From: Methanobacteriota archaeon
GTDB lineage: Archaea; Thermoplasmatota; Poseidoniia; Poseidoniales; Thalassarchaeaceae
Direction of reading: 5' to 3'
Length of the DNA stretch: 64,000 nucleotides
Assembly: GCA_014239955.1 (NCBI GenBank)
Contig: JAAZXW010000021.1
Location: forward strand, 33,160 to 97,159
The translations under genes and the position numbers were made by a program. The notes beneath the pieces are model-generated. The model was not told where the DNA came from and made no database searches. It saw nothing but the letters and a program-made list of their open reading frames with translations. Position 1 is the first letter of the stretch. Each line of letters begins with the position of its first letter. Of the stretch, positions 36,419 through 44,525 are shown piece after piece.

Positions 36419-36955
36419 ATGTCAGAGGGTGGTCAAGAATGGAAGGAAGCCCTGATGAGACCCAGCAGCACTCTTTCGGCTGGATCTTTTATTGTTGGAG
36501 TTTGGATGGCTTTTCTGACGATAATTAATATTGCAGTAGGTGCATATTCCGACGGTAGGAAGGTAAATTGGATTGATTTCATCACCAATGGTGAGAACAC
36601 TAGTTCAACTCATGAAATTGCATTGGCATTTCCGGATGATATTCTATTCGGATTACTGAGTTCTTTGCTCATTGGTGCTGGAGTTCTGGGGATGGGTGCG
36701 GCCAGGGAAGATGGTTTCGGAGGTTGGTTCTCAGGATTGCCCCAAGATCGGATGTTGACCAGCCTTTTTTCCACAAAGAACGGGATTGGGAGAACTCTAG
36801 CTAGTTGGATGGTTCTTTCGGGTGCTGGGTATTACATGGTTTGGAGTACAATAGAGTCGACATGGGTTGATCCGGGGGTTTACTCGGTAATGATTTCCTT
36901 CGTGATGATTGGGTTAGGTCTAAATTTGATTCAGGATGCAGCCTCGGAAAATTAA
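36419..36955 (+). CDS. Membrane protein, hypothetical
   Basis: A 178-residue protein with about four hydrophobic helices: SFIVGVWMAFLTIINIAVGA, ILFGLLSSLLIGAGVLGMG, TLASWMVLSGAGYYMVW and SVMISFVMIGLGLNLI. The loop after helix one is polar and contains NTSST. No family is recognised. It follows orc1 by 47 nt on the same strand and its last four bases overlap the convergent CoA gene. Confidence 0.7.
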   Translation: MSEGGQEWKEALMRPSSTLSAGSFIVGVWMAFLTIINIAVGAYSDGRKVNWIDFITNGENTSSTHEIALAFPDDILFGLLSSLLIGAGVLGMGAAREDGFGGWFSGLPQDRMLTSLFSTKNGIGRTLASWMVLSGAGYYMVWSTIESTWVDPGVYSVMISFVMIGLGLNLIQDAASEN

Positions 36956-37974
36956 TTGATTTCGAATTCCATTAGGAGATTCCTGCACCTATTCTTGGAG
37001 TCCTCGTCACACCACCTAATCACCACGCCACTGCCTGGTTGACCATAGATTACTACTGATCCAATGGGGGCCAAGGGGTGCAGAAGAAGTGGTGCAAGAT
37101 CTTCTTCACCGGTGACTACAATTAGGCTAGTTTCACCATTGTCCCGCCAAGATGAGATTGAGGCTTTGCAAGCCTCTAGAAGTGAGTTTGTCAACGAACC
37201 AGCCGGACTTGCACATTCCAGGAGATTATCATACAATCCGGCATTGATTTCACTCGTCTCTGGCCATTCGACTCGTTTGGTTTTCCCATCGATAAATGCC
37301 AAATCAGCTGGCCTACCTACTTTTTGGAAACCCAGAACTGTTACATCGCCCACCGCTATTATCGGACCGGTGAAATCTGTAACTTGTGAAATCTTAGAGA
37401 GTGCTTCTATTATCGCAATTGAAGTATCTTCCTCGGGACCCTCAATCAGTTGTCCGAATGGCTTCTTTAACTCATATTCAACCCGAGACGTCAGTGTTGC
37501 ATCGGAATCTATCAATGACTCTGGAATCCATGGTTCCCCTTCCCTATCCATCACTCCGGCCCTAATCTGAGAGCTTGAGATTGGGTTGCCATTCCAGGAT
37601 ATAACTCTGTCAACGGAGATGATTTCCAATGGCTCAAGGCCCCTTTCCTCTCTTTGTGAATTTATTTCTAGGCATTTGTCTATTGTCTCATTCGTACAAA
37701 TTATTGCCGTAGCATGCTGATTTTCAAGGGAGGGACCGTGTTTGTCACTGAGTAAATGAATTGAAATTCTGGATGAGTGAGTAGATGTTGCATTTTCCAA
37801 ATCGGCCTTTCTTTCTTCCCAATTCTTTACTAGTCTGTCCTTTGACTGGGCAATCTCATCATCTGTAATCCACACCTCAATCTTTTCACACTGAGATAAT
37901 CCAGTTTCAATTAGAGACATGTGACCTGAATGAAATCGATCGAAAGTACCGCCAATCAGTCCGATTCCGTGCAT
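36952..37974 (-). CDS. Fused phosphopantetheine adenylyltransferase and GTP-dependent dephospho-CoA kinase
   Basis: A 340-residue two-domain protein that would carry out the last two steps of coenzyme A synthesis. Residues 1-155 are an archaeal PPAT nucleotidyltransferase with GGTFDRFHSGH at 8-18 and ISSSQIR at 132-138. Residues 160-340 match the DUF359 family, shown in Thermococcus to be a GTP-dependent dephospho-CoA kinase: VGDVTV (208-213), DGKTKR (229-234), GEEDL (289-293) and YGQPGSG (310-316), all key motifs intact. In many archaea these are separate neighbouring genes. The gene is convergent with the preceding membrane protein. Confidence 0.88.
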   Translation of the reverse strand: MHGIGLIGGTFDRFHSGHMSLIETGLSQCEKIEVWITDDEIAQSKDRLVKNWEERKADLENATSTHSSRISIHLLSDKHGPSLENQHATAIICTNETIDKCLEINSQREERGLEPLEIISVDRVISWNGNPISSSQIRAGVMDREGEPWIPESLIDSDATLTSRVEYELKKPFGQLIEGPEEDTSIAIIEALSKISQVTDFTGPIIAVGDVTVLGFQKVGRPADLAFIDGKTKRVEWPETSEINAGLYDNLLECASPAGSLTNSLLEACKASISSWRDNGETSLIVVTGEEDLAPLLLHPLAPIGSVVIYGQPGSGVVIRWCDEDSKNRCRNLLMEFEIN

Positions 37975-38007
37975 CGTCTTCCTACCTATTTGTGGATTTT
38001 CTAAGTG

Positions 38008-38292
38008 TGCCCCGGGGCGTAACGGTAACCTTCACTGCTTCGCTCAGGCTCCTGACCCACCCCAGGACGTCTGTCGAACTGCGGGGTAGTCCCTTGATTC
38101 ATTCTATTCCGTCCTCAGGGGACCTATACGCAATCCGGCCACCCGATTTGCGCCATCGATCATTCTCTCGGAAGAGTCTCGATGGTCTTCGACGGGTGGT
38201 CACCCATTCCGTGGTACCGTGTTTCACTCTCCACCTCCGGCGAGGGGGTTTCGTCCACACGGTGTTGCCGGTTGGGCAATACTCCGCGGGCA
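38008..38292. ncRNA. Structured RNA candidate (possibly RNase P RNA), strand uncertain
   Basis: This 285-base segment lies between two genes, is GC-rich and codes for nothing credible. The ends pair: TGCCCCGGGG (38008-38017) with CTCCGCGGGCA (38282-38292). Inside are CGGTAAC (38023-38029) with GTTGCCG (38264-38270), ACCGTGT-side CCGTGT (38217-38222) with ACACGG (38257-38262), and CCATCGA (38153-38159) with TCGATGG (38179-38185). Wobble pairs in the two outer helices favour the plus strand; the purine-rich loops seen on the minus strand favour that one. No SRP helix 8 (GGAA/AGCAG) is seen. RNase P RNA is a guess by size and elimination. Confidence 0.5.
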
Positions 38293-38299
38293 GATTTGT

Positions 38300-40927
38300 T
38301 CAAGAACCCAACGGTTGCACCGAAACATCGGTTTCTGATAGTTCCGAGTGGAAGCCAGACTTTCTCAGAATGAGTCTTTCTGAGATATTGATGTCCCCGT
38401 CCATCATCATAGTCATTGTAAAATTTGGCCATTTCTCATCGGGTTGTGCCAACCATCCCGAAAGCTTGTGAGATCGGCCAATTGAAGGAGTTCTGCCCGC
38501 CTTTACAGATTCCAAGGCTTCAAGCAAATCCCATAGATGATTGAGGTGAGGAGAGGGGTCTGAAACCCCCTTAAATGAACGTAGATAGTTCTGCAGAGGT
38601 ACCACTAATCCGGGATCGCAACCATGGTGTATTGTTGAAGAAAGTCCAGGGGCCTCGGAAATCTCACCTATCGGACGGAGGATTGCTGAACACCATGGAA
38701 TTTCGCTGTCGAGGAGTTCATCCACATCTGGACTATTCAATATCATTACTAAGAATTCTGATGAGAAAGGGGACCACCAAGAATTTGGGAGGTCGCGAAT
38801 AAATAGTGAAATATCATTTAGGTTAGCTTCTTTTTTCCCCGAAGAGTGGTCGTGTAGTCTGGACCAAGTGTTTAGATGGTGCCCCTCGGGAAGGCCGGAT
38901 CCTATGTCTCTTATTCGGCGAACAGTTCTGTCAAACTCATCTTGAGGCTTTTTTTCAATCCTATGCAGCCACTTGAGGCCGGTTAGGGCATCTAGGGATT
39001 CCCTAGGGGGATGAGATAGCCATGCCTCGACTGCCCAACCAAGAATGTCCGAATACACCTCCTTGGGCAACCATGCTGAGTTTTGTATGAAGTGAGAAGC
39101 TAACCAAGCTGCCCCACTATTGGCCTGAGTAGGATCTATTGCAGGCCATGATCTGAGAAGATTGTCTGGGTCTGCTCTAAGTTTTGAGGTGATTGTTTTT
39201 GAGAAAATCTGCTTTACTGATTCTGGTGCTTGGTCTGCAAGTTCGGAAATTCTCTCAATTGGCAGATGGTCCAAATCTAAGAGTGCCATCCACTCGGATT
39301 CTAATCTTGTAGATACTCGCTGCCATCTTTGCCACCTGTTTTTTATTGGGGATGCAATCCAAGCTGCTAGTGGATATCTTGCCTCCATCTGATTTGCCCA
39401 CTCTTCATCTCCAATGGGGTATTGAGCTATTGCGGACCTAACTATCGTTATCGATGAAGATTCGATTTCGTGTTGGAATTCTTCATTCATTGATGAAATT
39501 CCCAAGATCTCCCAAGGAGAAATCGTTGCACTATCAACTTCTTCAGTGAGATTTGTTGTTTTTCCCTGCTCGACCATTCTGACGGGAATAGTTTCTCCGG
39601 AACTTGTGCGGAAGCTCAACCATGGCAAGGTTCTGATTTTATCGACCTTTAGGGTGTCGAATGAAGAAAAATGACTGTTCACATTATCCATAATTATCAA
39701 TCTGAGACGCTGATTGGAGGCGATTCTGGATAGCAACGATTCTGGTAATTGGTGCTTTAATTCAATTACCAAAGATGTTCCCTTAGTCTCGATAGACCAT
39801 CGAATTAGGGATTCAGTTACGGTTTTACCGAGCCCCCTGATATCTATTGATCTAATGCTGGAATCATCAATGGTGAAAGTTCGTCTCCCCCATTCCTTTC
39901 TGAATTTCCTAAGTGTTGATTCTTCTACCTTTACTCTTCTCGAAGTGGAAATACGATCCCTGAGAGAGTTTAGCCGCCTCTTCCTTTCTGTTTCTGAAAG
40001 TCTTGGATGGACAATCTCAATCCAATAATCCAGAGCACCAATTGGATACTCATTGCCAACCATATCCAAGCCACTCAAATCGGCAATAACCAGAGAGTTT
40101 GCTCTAGCCGACCTAAGTAGCACTGAACGAGGGAGTCTCTCCTTAATTATCGCAGCAACTGGCTGAGAAGGCCTAATGTCAGGAGATTTACTATGTGGAC
40201 AACCCAGAATCCATTCACCTCGGTGGTATGTTGGCTCATCTAGTGGAGCTCGTTGAATCTGATCTGGTTGAGTAAACCAAACTCCGGGCGATATGATTGG
40301 GCTTGTGTGGGAATCGAGTAGTTTGGCCCTAACTATTCCAAAAATCGGAGTTTTGTCGGCATATGACTCAATACTTCCCGGACCTGCTAATTCTGGTGGA
40401 GCATTTAGAACCTCCAAATTGACTCGATCAAACCACCTTGGCAATCGTTCGGAGAGAACTGCCCAGTTCCAAGACACCCATTGGTTTCTGGTGGACGTTG
40501 CATTTTCTGGGGAAACCTTCTGGATCCGGTTTGGAATTTGCACCATTGTTTCCTTTGGAGGACTCAAAAAACACAGTGTTAGATTTTCTTCGTCCCTAGA
40601 AAGTACACAGCAACTGCCCTTGTCTAATGGCAGATCTTGCAACTCCAATACTTTAGACCACTCATCTCCCTCCAGAATCCCCCATCCCTTCTCGGTTAGG
40701 CTGATTCTTGCCCCTCTGGAGCCCGGGGGGAGATCACTAGTTGCAAGACCGTCTGCCCTCATCCTCTTAATTTCGGCAGAAACGTGAGGCATCCTCAGAT
40801 TTGAGTCGAAAGACAGTTCGGACACCGTAGATTCACCCTGTGCTAGTCTTGAAAGTAGTCTTCGACGGTGTTTACTTCTAATTTTTTTAGGTGTCTTTTG
40901 ACTGTCGGCAGGGGAAGGTTCTGACAT
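38300..40927 (-). CDS. Large protein with N-terminal winged-helix domain, function unknown
   Basis: The product has 875 residues. Residues 15-75 look like a MarR/ArsR-style winged helix: RRLLSRLAQGESTVSELSFDSNLRMPHVSAEIKRMRADGLAT and a basic wing ARISLTEKGWGIL. The remaining 800 residues show no recognised domain, are rich in Trp, Ser, Leu and Arg, and have no membrane segment or signal. The ATG at 40927 has GAAGGTG eight bases upstream and a TTTTATTA box further up. It faces the small winged-helix gene across an AT-rich gap. It could be a regulator or a DNA-maintenance protein; neither is shown. Confidence 0.75.
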   Translation of the reverse strand: MSEPSPADSQKTPKKIRSKHRRRLLSRLAQGESTVSELSFDSNLRMPHVSAEIKRMRADGLATSDLPPGSRGARISLTEKGWGILEGDEWSKVLELQDLPLDKGSCCVLSRDEENLTLCFLSPPKETMVQIPNRIQKVSPENATSTRNQWVSWNWAVLSERLPRWFDRVNLEVLNAPPELAGPGSIESYADKTPIFGIVRAKLLDSHTSPIISPGVWFTQPDQIQRAPLDEPTYHRGEWILGCPHSKSPDIRPSQPVAAIIKERLPRSVLLRSARANSLVIADLSGLDMVGNEYPIGALDYWIEIVHPRLSETERKRRLNSLRDRISTSRRVKVEESTLRKFRKEWGRRTFTIDDSSIRSIDIRGLGKTVTESLIRWSIETKGTSLVIELKHQLPESLLSRIASNQRLRLIIMDNVNSHFSSFDTLKVDKIRTLPWLSFRTSSGETIPVRMVEQGKTTNLTEEVDSATISPWEILGISSMNEEFQHEIESSSITIVRSAIAQYPIGDEEWANQMEARYPLAAWIASPIKNRWQRWQRVSTRLESEWMALLDLDHLPIERISELADQAPESVKQIFSKTITSKLRADPDNLLRSWPAIDPTQANSGAAWLASHFIQNSAWLPKEVYSDILGWAVEAWLSHPPRESLDALTGLKWLHRIEKKPQDEFDRTVRRIRDIGSGLPEGHHLNTWSRLHDHSSGKKEANLNDISLFIRDLPNSWWSPFSSEFLVMILNSPDVDELLDSEIPWCSAILRPIGEISEAPGLSSTIHHGCDPGLVVPLQNYLRSFKGVSDPSPHLNHLWDLLEALESVKAGRTPSIGRSHKLSGWLAQPDEKWPNFTMTMMMDGDINISERLILRKSGFHSELSETDVSVQPLGS

Positions 40928-41180
40928 CAATAAACACCTTCAGAATAAGTCTATGGAGAAGATAGTAATAAAATGTTCGTTTTTGTTACATTTAGTTATA
41001 TATCTCCAGTGGAAATATGGAACCTACCAATGTGCACTGGAAGAAATAGATAGAATATTGGAACAAAGGTGTCATTATTTGTAACCAAGAAGAAGAAATA
41101 CATACAGAAGCATTATATCACCATCCGCTATCCTGTAAAAAGTGGACAACGTGGGAGTCCCGAAAGAGTAGCGTGAAAAT
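40928..41180. other. AT-rich gap with ORB-like inverted pair
   Basis: About 250 bases between two divergent genes for winged-helix proteins. At 41003-41014 lies CTCCAGTGGAAA, which equals the core of crenarchaeal/euryarchaeal origin recognition boxes, right after the AT-rich run TTAGTTATATAT. Facing it at 41035-41042 is CACTGGAA, giving the inverted repeat TCCAGTG...CACTGGA. This could be an origin element, an Orc1 site or an operator of one of the flanking regulators. It also holds promoters: TTTTATTA near 40970 (minus) and TGTAAAAAG near 41134 (plus). Confidence 0.5.
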
Positions 41181-41435
41181 ATGAGGACTACAAGACTAAG
41201 ACAAAAAATCAAGAAATTCTTGGACGAAAGAGGAGAAGCAAATACCACTGAAATACTCGAGCATGTGAACTCGACTATGCGGCATGGAACGACACCCCAA
41301 CAGCTTGGAAATGTACTTTCTAAAGACAAGGACATCCTCAAAGTTGCAACCACCAAGAGAGGAGGAGCGCTCTCTGGCAGGTACGAAATATGCGTCTGGC
41401 AGGTTCGCCCTGGAGCATTAGATGAAAAGGCCTAG
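41181..41435 (+). CDS. Small winged-helix DNA-binding protein
   Basis: An 84-residue basic protein: RTTRLRQKIKKFLDERGEANTTEILEHVNSTMRHGTTPQQLGNVLSKD has the three-helix pattern of a winged helix, and KVATTKRGGALSGRYEICVW forms the wing. It resembles small conserved wHTH proteins seen in marine group II genomes, function not known to me. It may regulate its own gene or neighbours through the inverted repeat upstream. The last four bases overlap the convergent aldolase gene. Confidence 0.8.
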   Translation: MRTTRLRQKIKKFLDERGEANTTEILEHVNSTMRHGTTPQQLGNVLSKDKDILKVATTKRGGALSGRYEICVWQVRPGALDEKA

Positions 41436-42454
41436 ATCTCTAGTTCTTCATTCCAATCGCCACTTCTAGCCAAGCTGTTCATCTTCGCCCTATGAGAGAA
41501 CGCTGAGCGGCTAGCAGAGCTGGGGTCTTCTGCATTTTCTGCGGCCCATTTCCCTAGTGCATCGGCCTGAAGTGCCCTCCCATAGGAGTATGATAGTTGC
41601 CAAGGATGTTCGGCATTCATTTTATTCATCAGATTGAGGTGTGCTGTAGCATCTTCATCCGACTGCCCGCCTGAAAGGAATACTATCCCAGGGAGGTTAT
41701 GCGGGACATGTTTCGTAAGGCATTCGACAGTCATCCGAGCCACTTCTTCTCTAGAAATTTGGTTATTGCAACCCTTTCCCGCGATAATCATGTTTGGCTT
41801 CAGAAGTGCTCCAGGAATATGGACCCCTTGTTTCTCACATTCTGAGAATGTAGCATCGAGAATCGAGGATGTTACTTCTTGGCACCGATTAGCATCATGA
41901 TCGCCATCCATCAGAACCTCAGGTTCAATGATGGGGACTAGTCCTTGCTCTTGGCAGATTACAGAATATCTTGCAAGGGCATGGGCATTTGTGGAAATGC
42001 ATGCCGGACTCGGGAGTCCGTCACCGATCCTAATTACGGCACGCCACTTGGCGAACCTTGCCCCCATAGAGAAGTATTCGGCACATCGTTCCCTAAGTCC
42101 GTCTAGTCCCTCGGTAATCTTCTCACCTTGATGATTAGCCAGTTCCTTTGCCCCAGTGTCAACTTTTATCCCGGGTAAAATACCCCTTCGGGACAGTTCT
42201 TCGGGAATAGGGGTCCCGTCATCCATCGATTGACGAATTGTCTCGTCAAATAGAATAACGCCGCTGATTGCCGACTCATAACCATCAGCGGAGAAGAGGT
42301 TTGTGCGATATTTCCTTCTGGCATCGGGAGAAGGTTTCACGCCAACGGCCTCAAGGCGGTTTGACATGGTTCCATTGCTCTCGTCGGCAGCCAGAATCCC
42401 CCTTCCGGGAGAAACTAATTCTCTCGCATTTTTCTCCAATAATTGCCTATCCAT
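41432..42454 (-). CDS. Class I fructose-bisphosphate aldolase (eukaryote/bacterial type)
   Basis: The 340-residue Schiff-base aldolase matches the classical animal/plant-like class I family rather than the archaeal DhnA type: GRGILAADESNGTM at the start, KVDTGAKEL, FAKWRAVI, EPEVLMDGDH, the lysine that forms the imine in GALLKPNMI and FLSGGQSDEDA. It cleaves or forms fructose 1,6-bisphosphate. It lies 77 nt downstream of the fructose bisphosphatase gene on the same strand, so the pair can drive gluconeogenesis. The family is rare in archaea, which suggests acquisition from bacteria. Confidence 0.95.
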   Translation of the reverse strand: MDRQLLEKNARELVSPGRGILAADESNGTMSNRLEAVGVKPSPDARRKYRTNLFSADGYESAISGVILFDETIRQSMDDGTPIPEELSRRGILPGIKVDTGAKELANHQGEKITEGLDGLRERCAEYFSMGARFAKWRAVIRIGDGLPSPACISTNAHALARYSVICQEQGLVPIIEPEVLMDGDHDANRCQEVTSSILDATFSECEKQGVHIPGALLKPNMIIAGKGCNNQISREEVARMTVECLTKHVPHNLPGIVFLSGGQSDEDATAHLNLMNKMNAEHPWQLSYSYGRALQADALGKWAAENAEDPSSASRSAFSHRAKMNSLARSGDWNEELEI

Positions 42455-42531
42455 CTGCCTTCCTCGATAAAGTGGAAAACGTTCTGAGAAAAGAAACCAT
42501 CGTCAAGCGAAACAGAGGCATAAAACGGATC

Positions 42532-43491
42532 CTATGACGGAACTATTGTTGAAGAAAAGTAGTGATTATTGGAATTCACATCGATTATCTCTGAATTGAC
42601 CCTGTGTCTGCCATCTTCCAGGACTTCCACGCACTTTGTCCTACCATCACATACCCCAGAACCAATGAAGACTGAATCGTCGGTAGAGCAAAGTTCGTCT
42701 CGGGCCCAGATTCTCTCGATATCCCCATCAATCATTTTCTCTGCCCTCTCCCTATGTCCATCGTTCTTGAAGACAAGCCGTCCTTCGAAGGGGGCCCCTA
42801 GACCCCTCAATGCAGTAGCTGTGATCACTCCTTCTGGAGCGGCCCCAATACCCATTAGCATATCTATTTCTGAATTCGGATCAGCGGCATTTAGAGCTGC
42901 AGCGATATCTCCATCGCCAATCAATATAGGTTTGACTCCGAGATCCTTTAAGTCCCTGATTAGCCCCTCGTGCCTAGGCCTGTCCATGACTACAACATGC
43001 ATTTCCTCAGGTCTCTTTCCTAATGCCCCAGAGGCTCCTTCGATGTTGTAATCGACGTCTGCCTCCAGACTAGTGACGCCAGAAATTTCCGCGGGTCCTG
43101 CAATCTTGTCCATGTAACAGTCTGGAGCATGCAAAAGAGACCCGCGTGGACCTGCCGCGAGTACAGCCATCGCATTTGGTAAATCCGAAGCTACGTGATT
43201 TGTGCATTCCAGGGGGTCGACTGCAATGTCTATCGAAGGGGCGGTCGGATCTCCTTGTTTTGATCCGAGAGGCTCGCCGATCCATAGCATGGGGGCATCG
43301 TCCCTCTCCCCTTCACCAATGGCAACCCTGCCATCGAATGGTACTGAGTCGAAGACTGCACGCATTGCTTCAACTGCTGCTCCATCCGCAGCCTTGCCAT
43401 CCCCGAGTCCCCTCCATTTTGATGCAGCAATGGCTGCGGCCTCTGTAGCCTTCAAGAATTCAGGTATCAGGTCGGCTGTTGACACAGCCAT
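42532..43491 (-). CDS. glpX: Class II fructose-1,6-bisphosphatase (GlpX type)
   Basis: The 319-residue phosphatase removes the 1-phosphate of fructose 1,6-bisphosphate. The metal-binding motifs are VAIGEGERDDAPML and IAVDPLECT; in most GlpX proteins the second reads DPxEGT, so here Cys replaces the conserved Gly. Later family stretches MGIGAAPEGVITATALR and SGVCDG are intact. Together with the aldolase gene it gives a bacterial-type gluconeogenic pair in place of the archaeal bifunctional FBP aldolase/phosphatase. MoaC is the next gene upstream, 18 nt away. Confidence 0.93.
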   Translation of the reverse strand: MAVSTADLIPEFLKATEAAAIAASKWRGLGDGKAADGAAVEAMRAVFDSVPFDGRVAIGEGERDDAPMLWIGEPLGSKQGDPTAPSIDIAVDPLECTNHVASDLPNAMAVLAAGPRGSLLHAPDCYMDKIAGPAEISGVTSLEADVDYNIEGASGALGKRPEEMHVVVMDRPRHEGLIRDLKDLGVKPILIGDGDIAAALNAADPNSEIDMLMGIGAAPEGVITATALRGLGAPFEGRLVFKNDGHRERAEKMIDGDIERIWARDELCSTDDSVFIGSGVCDGRTKCVEVLEDGRHRVNSEIIDVNSNNHYFSSTIVPS

Positions 43492-43509
43492 GTGAGGAGG
43501 TTATGGAAT

Positions 43510-43968
43510 TCAACCCTGTGGGTGGGATTTCTTCTTTCTCAAGACTCTGATATCCTCAATTGACACATCAGGATACTGCCCATTTTCATCCTTCTCAATT
43601 GGCTTTAGCATGTCCCATGCGCAGAGCAATCCTGCACTTACCCCACAAAGAGCCTCCATCTCCACTCCCGTAGTCCAGTGTGTCCGAACTGTAACTGTAC
43701 AACGCAGATTTCTCCCTTCTATTTTCCAATCGACATTGCAACCCTCAATAGGGATTGGGTGGCAATGAGGAAGAGTACGAGATGTCTCCTTGACGGCTTG
43801 GATTGCTGATATTGTTGAGGCTTCTCGGACATCTCCCTTAGGGGAATTTCCATTGATGACTGAATCAACAGACTCGGTGGAGAGGTGTATTAATCCAGTA
43901 GCGGTGGCTTCCCGTTCAACTATTGGTTTAGAACCAACATCGACTATTCCAGACCAAGCCTCGTCCAT
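43510..43968 (-). CDS. moaC: Cyclic pyranopterin monophosphate synthase (MoaC)
   Basis: This 152-residue protein catalyses the second half of the first step of molybdenum cofactor synthesis. It shows GIVDVGSKP, REATATGLIHLS, KGDVREASTISAIQAVK, the active-site HCHPIPIEG, and TGVEMEALCGVSAGLLCAWDM, all signature MoaC segments. The frame is open to 43995, but the ATG at 43968 (MDEAWSG) gives the normal N-terminus. MoaE lies 76 nt upstream on the same strand, consistent with one operon. Confidence 0.93.
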   Translation of the reverse strand: MDEAWSGIVDVGSKPIVEREATATGLIHLSTESVDSVINGNSPKGDVREASTISAIQAVKETSRTLPHCHPIPIEGCNVDWKIEGRNLRCTVTVRTHWTTGVEMEALCGVSAGLLCAWDMLKPIEKDENGQYPDVSIEDIRVLRKKKSHPQG

Positions 43969-44044
43969 TGTCTCACTATGCCTCCGAGAAGGCACTCACT
44001 ATTCAGAGGCTCGGAGTCGAAGCAAGAATCTAGAATCCGATACC

Positions 44045-44464
44045 TCATCCCAGACCAGCCTTCCAGAACTCACCGTCCTCACGGATCTCCTTCTTCCACA
44101 GAGGGGCTTGTTTCTTTAACTCAGAAATCAACCATGCACAAGCTGAGAAACCCTCCTCCCTGTGAGCGGAACCAACATGAATGCAGACTATGTTTTCACC
44201 TGGCTCGACTGAACCAATCCGATGGGCAATGACAACAGATCTAACCCCAAACTCAGATAATGCCTCATTTGCGAGTCTATGAAGAACGTTTGGCAGTTCT
44301 TCCCCCCATGCATCAAATTCTAGACCCTTCACAACAAAGCCATCCTCTTCCCCCCTGGTCACTCCTACGAAGCTCACTATACTTCCACAACCTTGTGAAT
44401 CAATCAAGCCCCTCAGTTTAGCGATATTGAGTGATTTGCTGGCTACCTCGATATGGACGGCCAC
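44045..44464 (-). CDS. moaE: Molybdopterin synthase catalytic subunit (MoaE)
   Basis: The 139-residue large subunit of molybdopterin synthase takes sulfur from the MoaD thiocarboxylate. It has CGSIVSFVGVTRGEEDG, VVIAHRIGSVEPGENIV, SAHREEGFSACAWLISELKKQAPLWKKE (shown here in parts: HREEGFSACAWL and LKKQAPLWKKE), including the catalytic lysines. The start is GTG. No MoaD gene is seen in the window. It is divergent from the FAD oxidoreductase, with about 60 bases between. Confidence 0.93.
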   Translation of the reverse strand: MAVHIEVASKSLNIAKLRGLIDSQGCGSIVSFVGVTRGEEDGFVVKGLEFDAWGEELPNVLHRLANEALSEFGVRSVVIAHRIGSVEPGENIVCIHVGSAHREEGFSACAWLISELKKQAPLWKKEIREDGEFWKAGLG

Positions 44465-44525
44465 AGCACCCCATGAGATTTCTCGCTTGAAATCGACGGA
44501 TGACCCAACTGTTCAAGCGAGCATC

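Noticed and set aside
38008-38292. Assignment of the structured RNA as SRP RNA
   Set aside because: Neither strand shows the helix 8 GGAA loop with the AGCAG side, and the AGCGAAGCAG-like stretch on the minus strand is too close to the 3' end.
37992-38471. 159-codon plus-strand frame across the structured RNA and the end of the wHTH gene
   Set aside because: Its composition is irregular, it overlaps a convincing gene on the other strand, and the region is better explained by RNA helices.
41017-41049. Ten-codon mini-ORF starting ATGGAACC just after the ORB-like box
   Set aside because: The TATATA run is only about 18 nt upstream, there is no ribosome site, and a frame this short occurs by chance.
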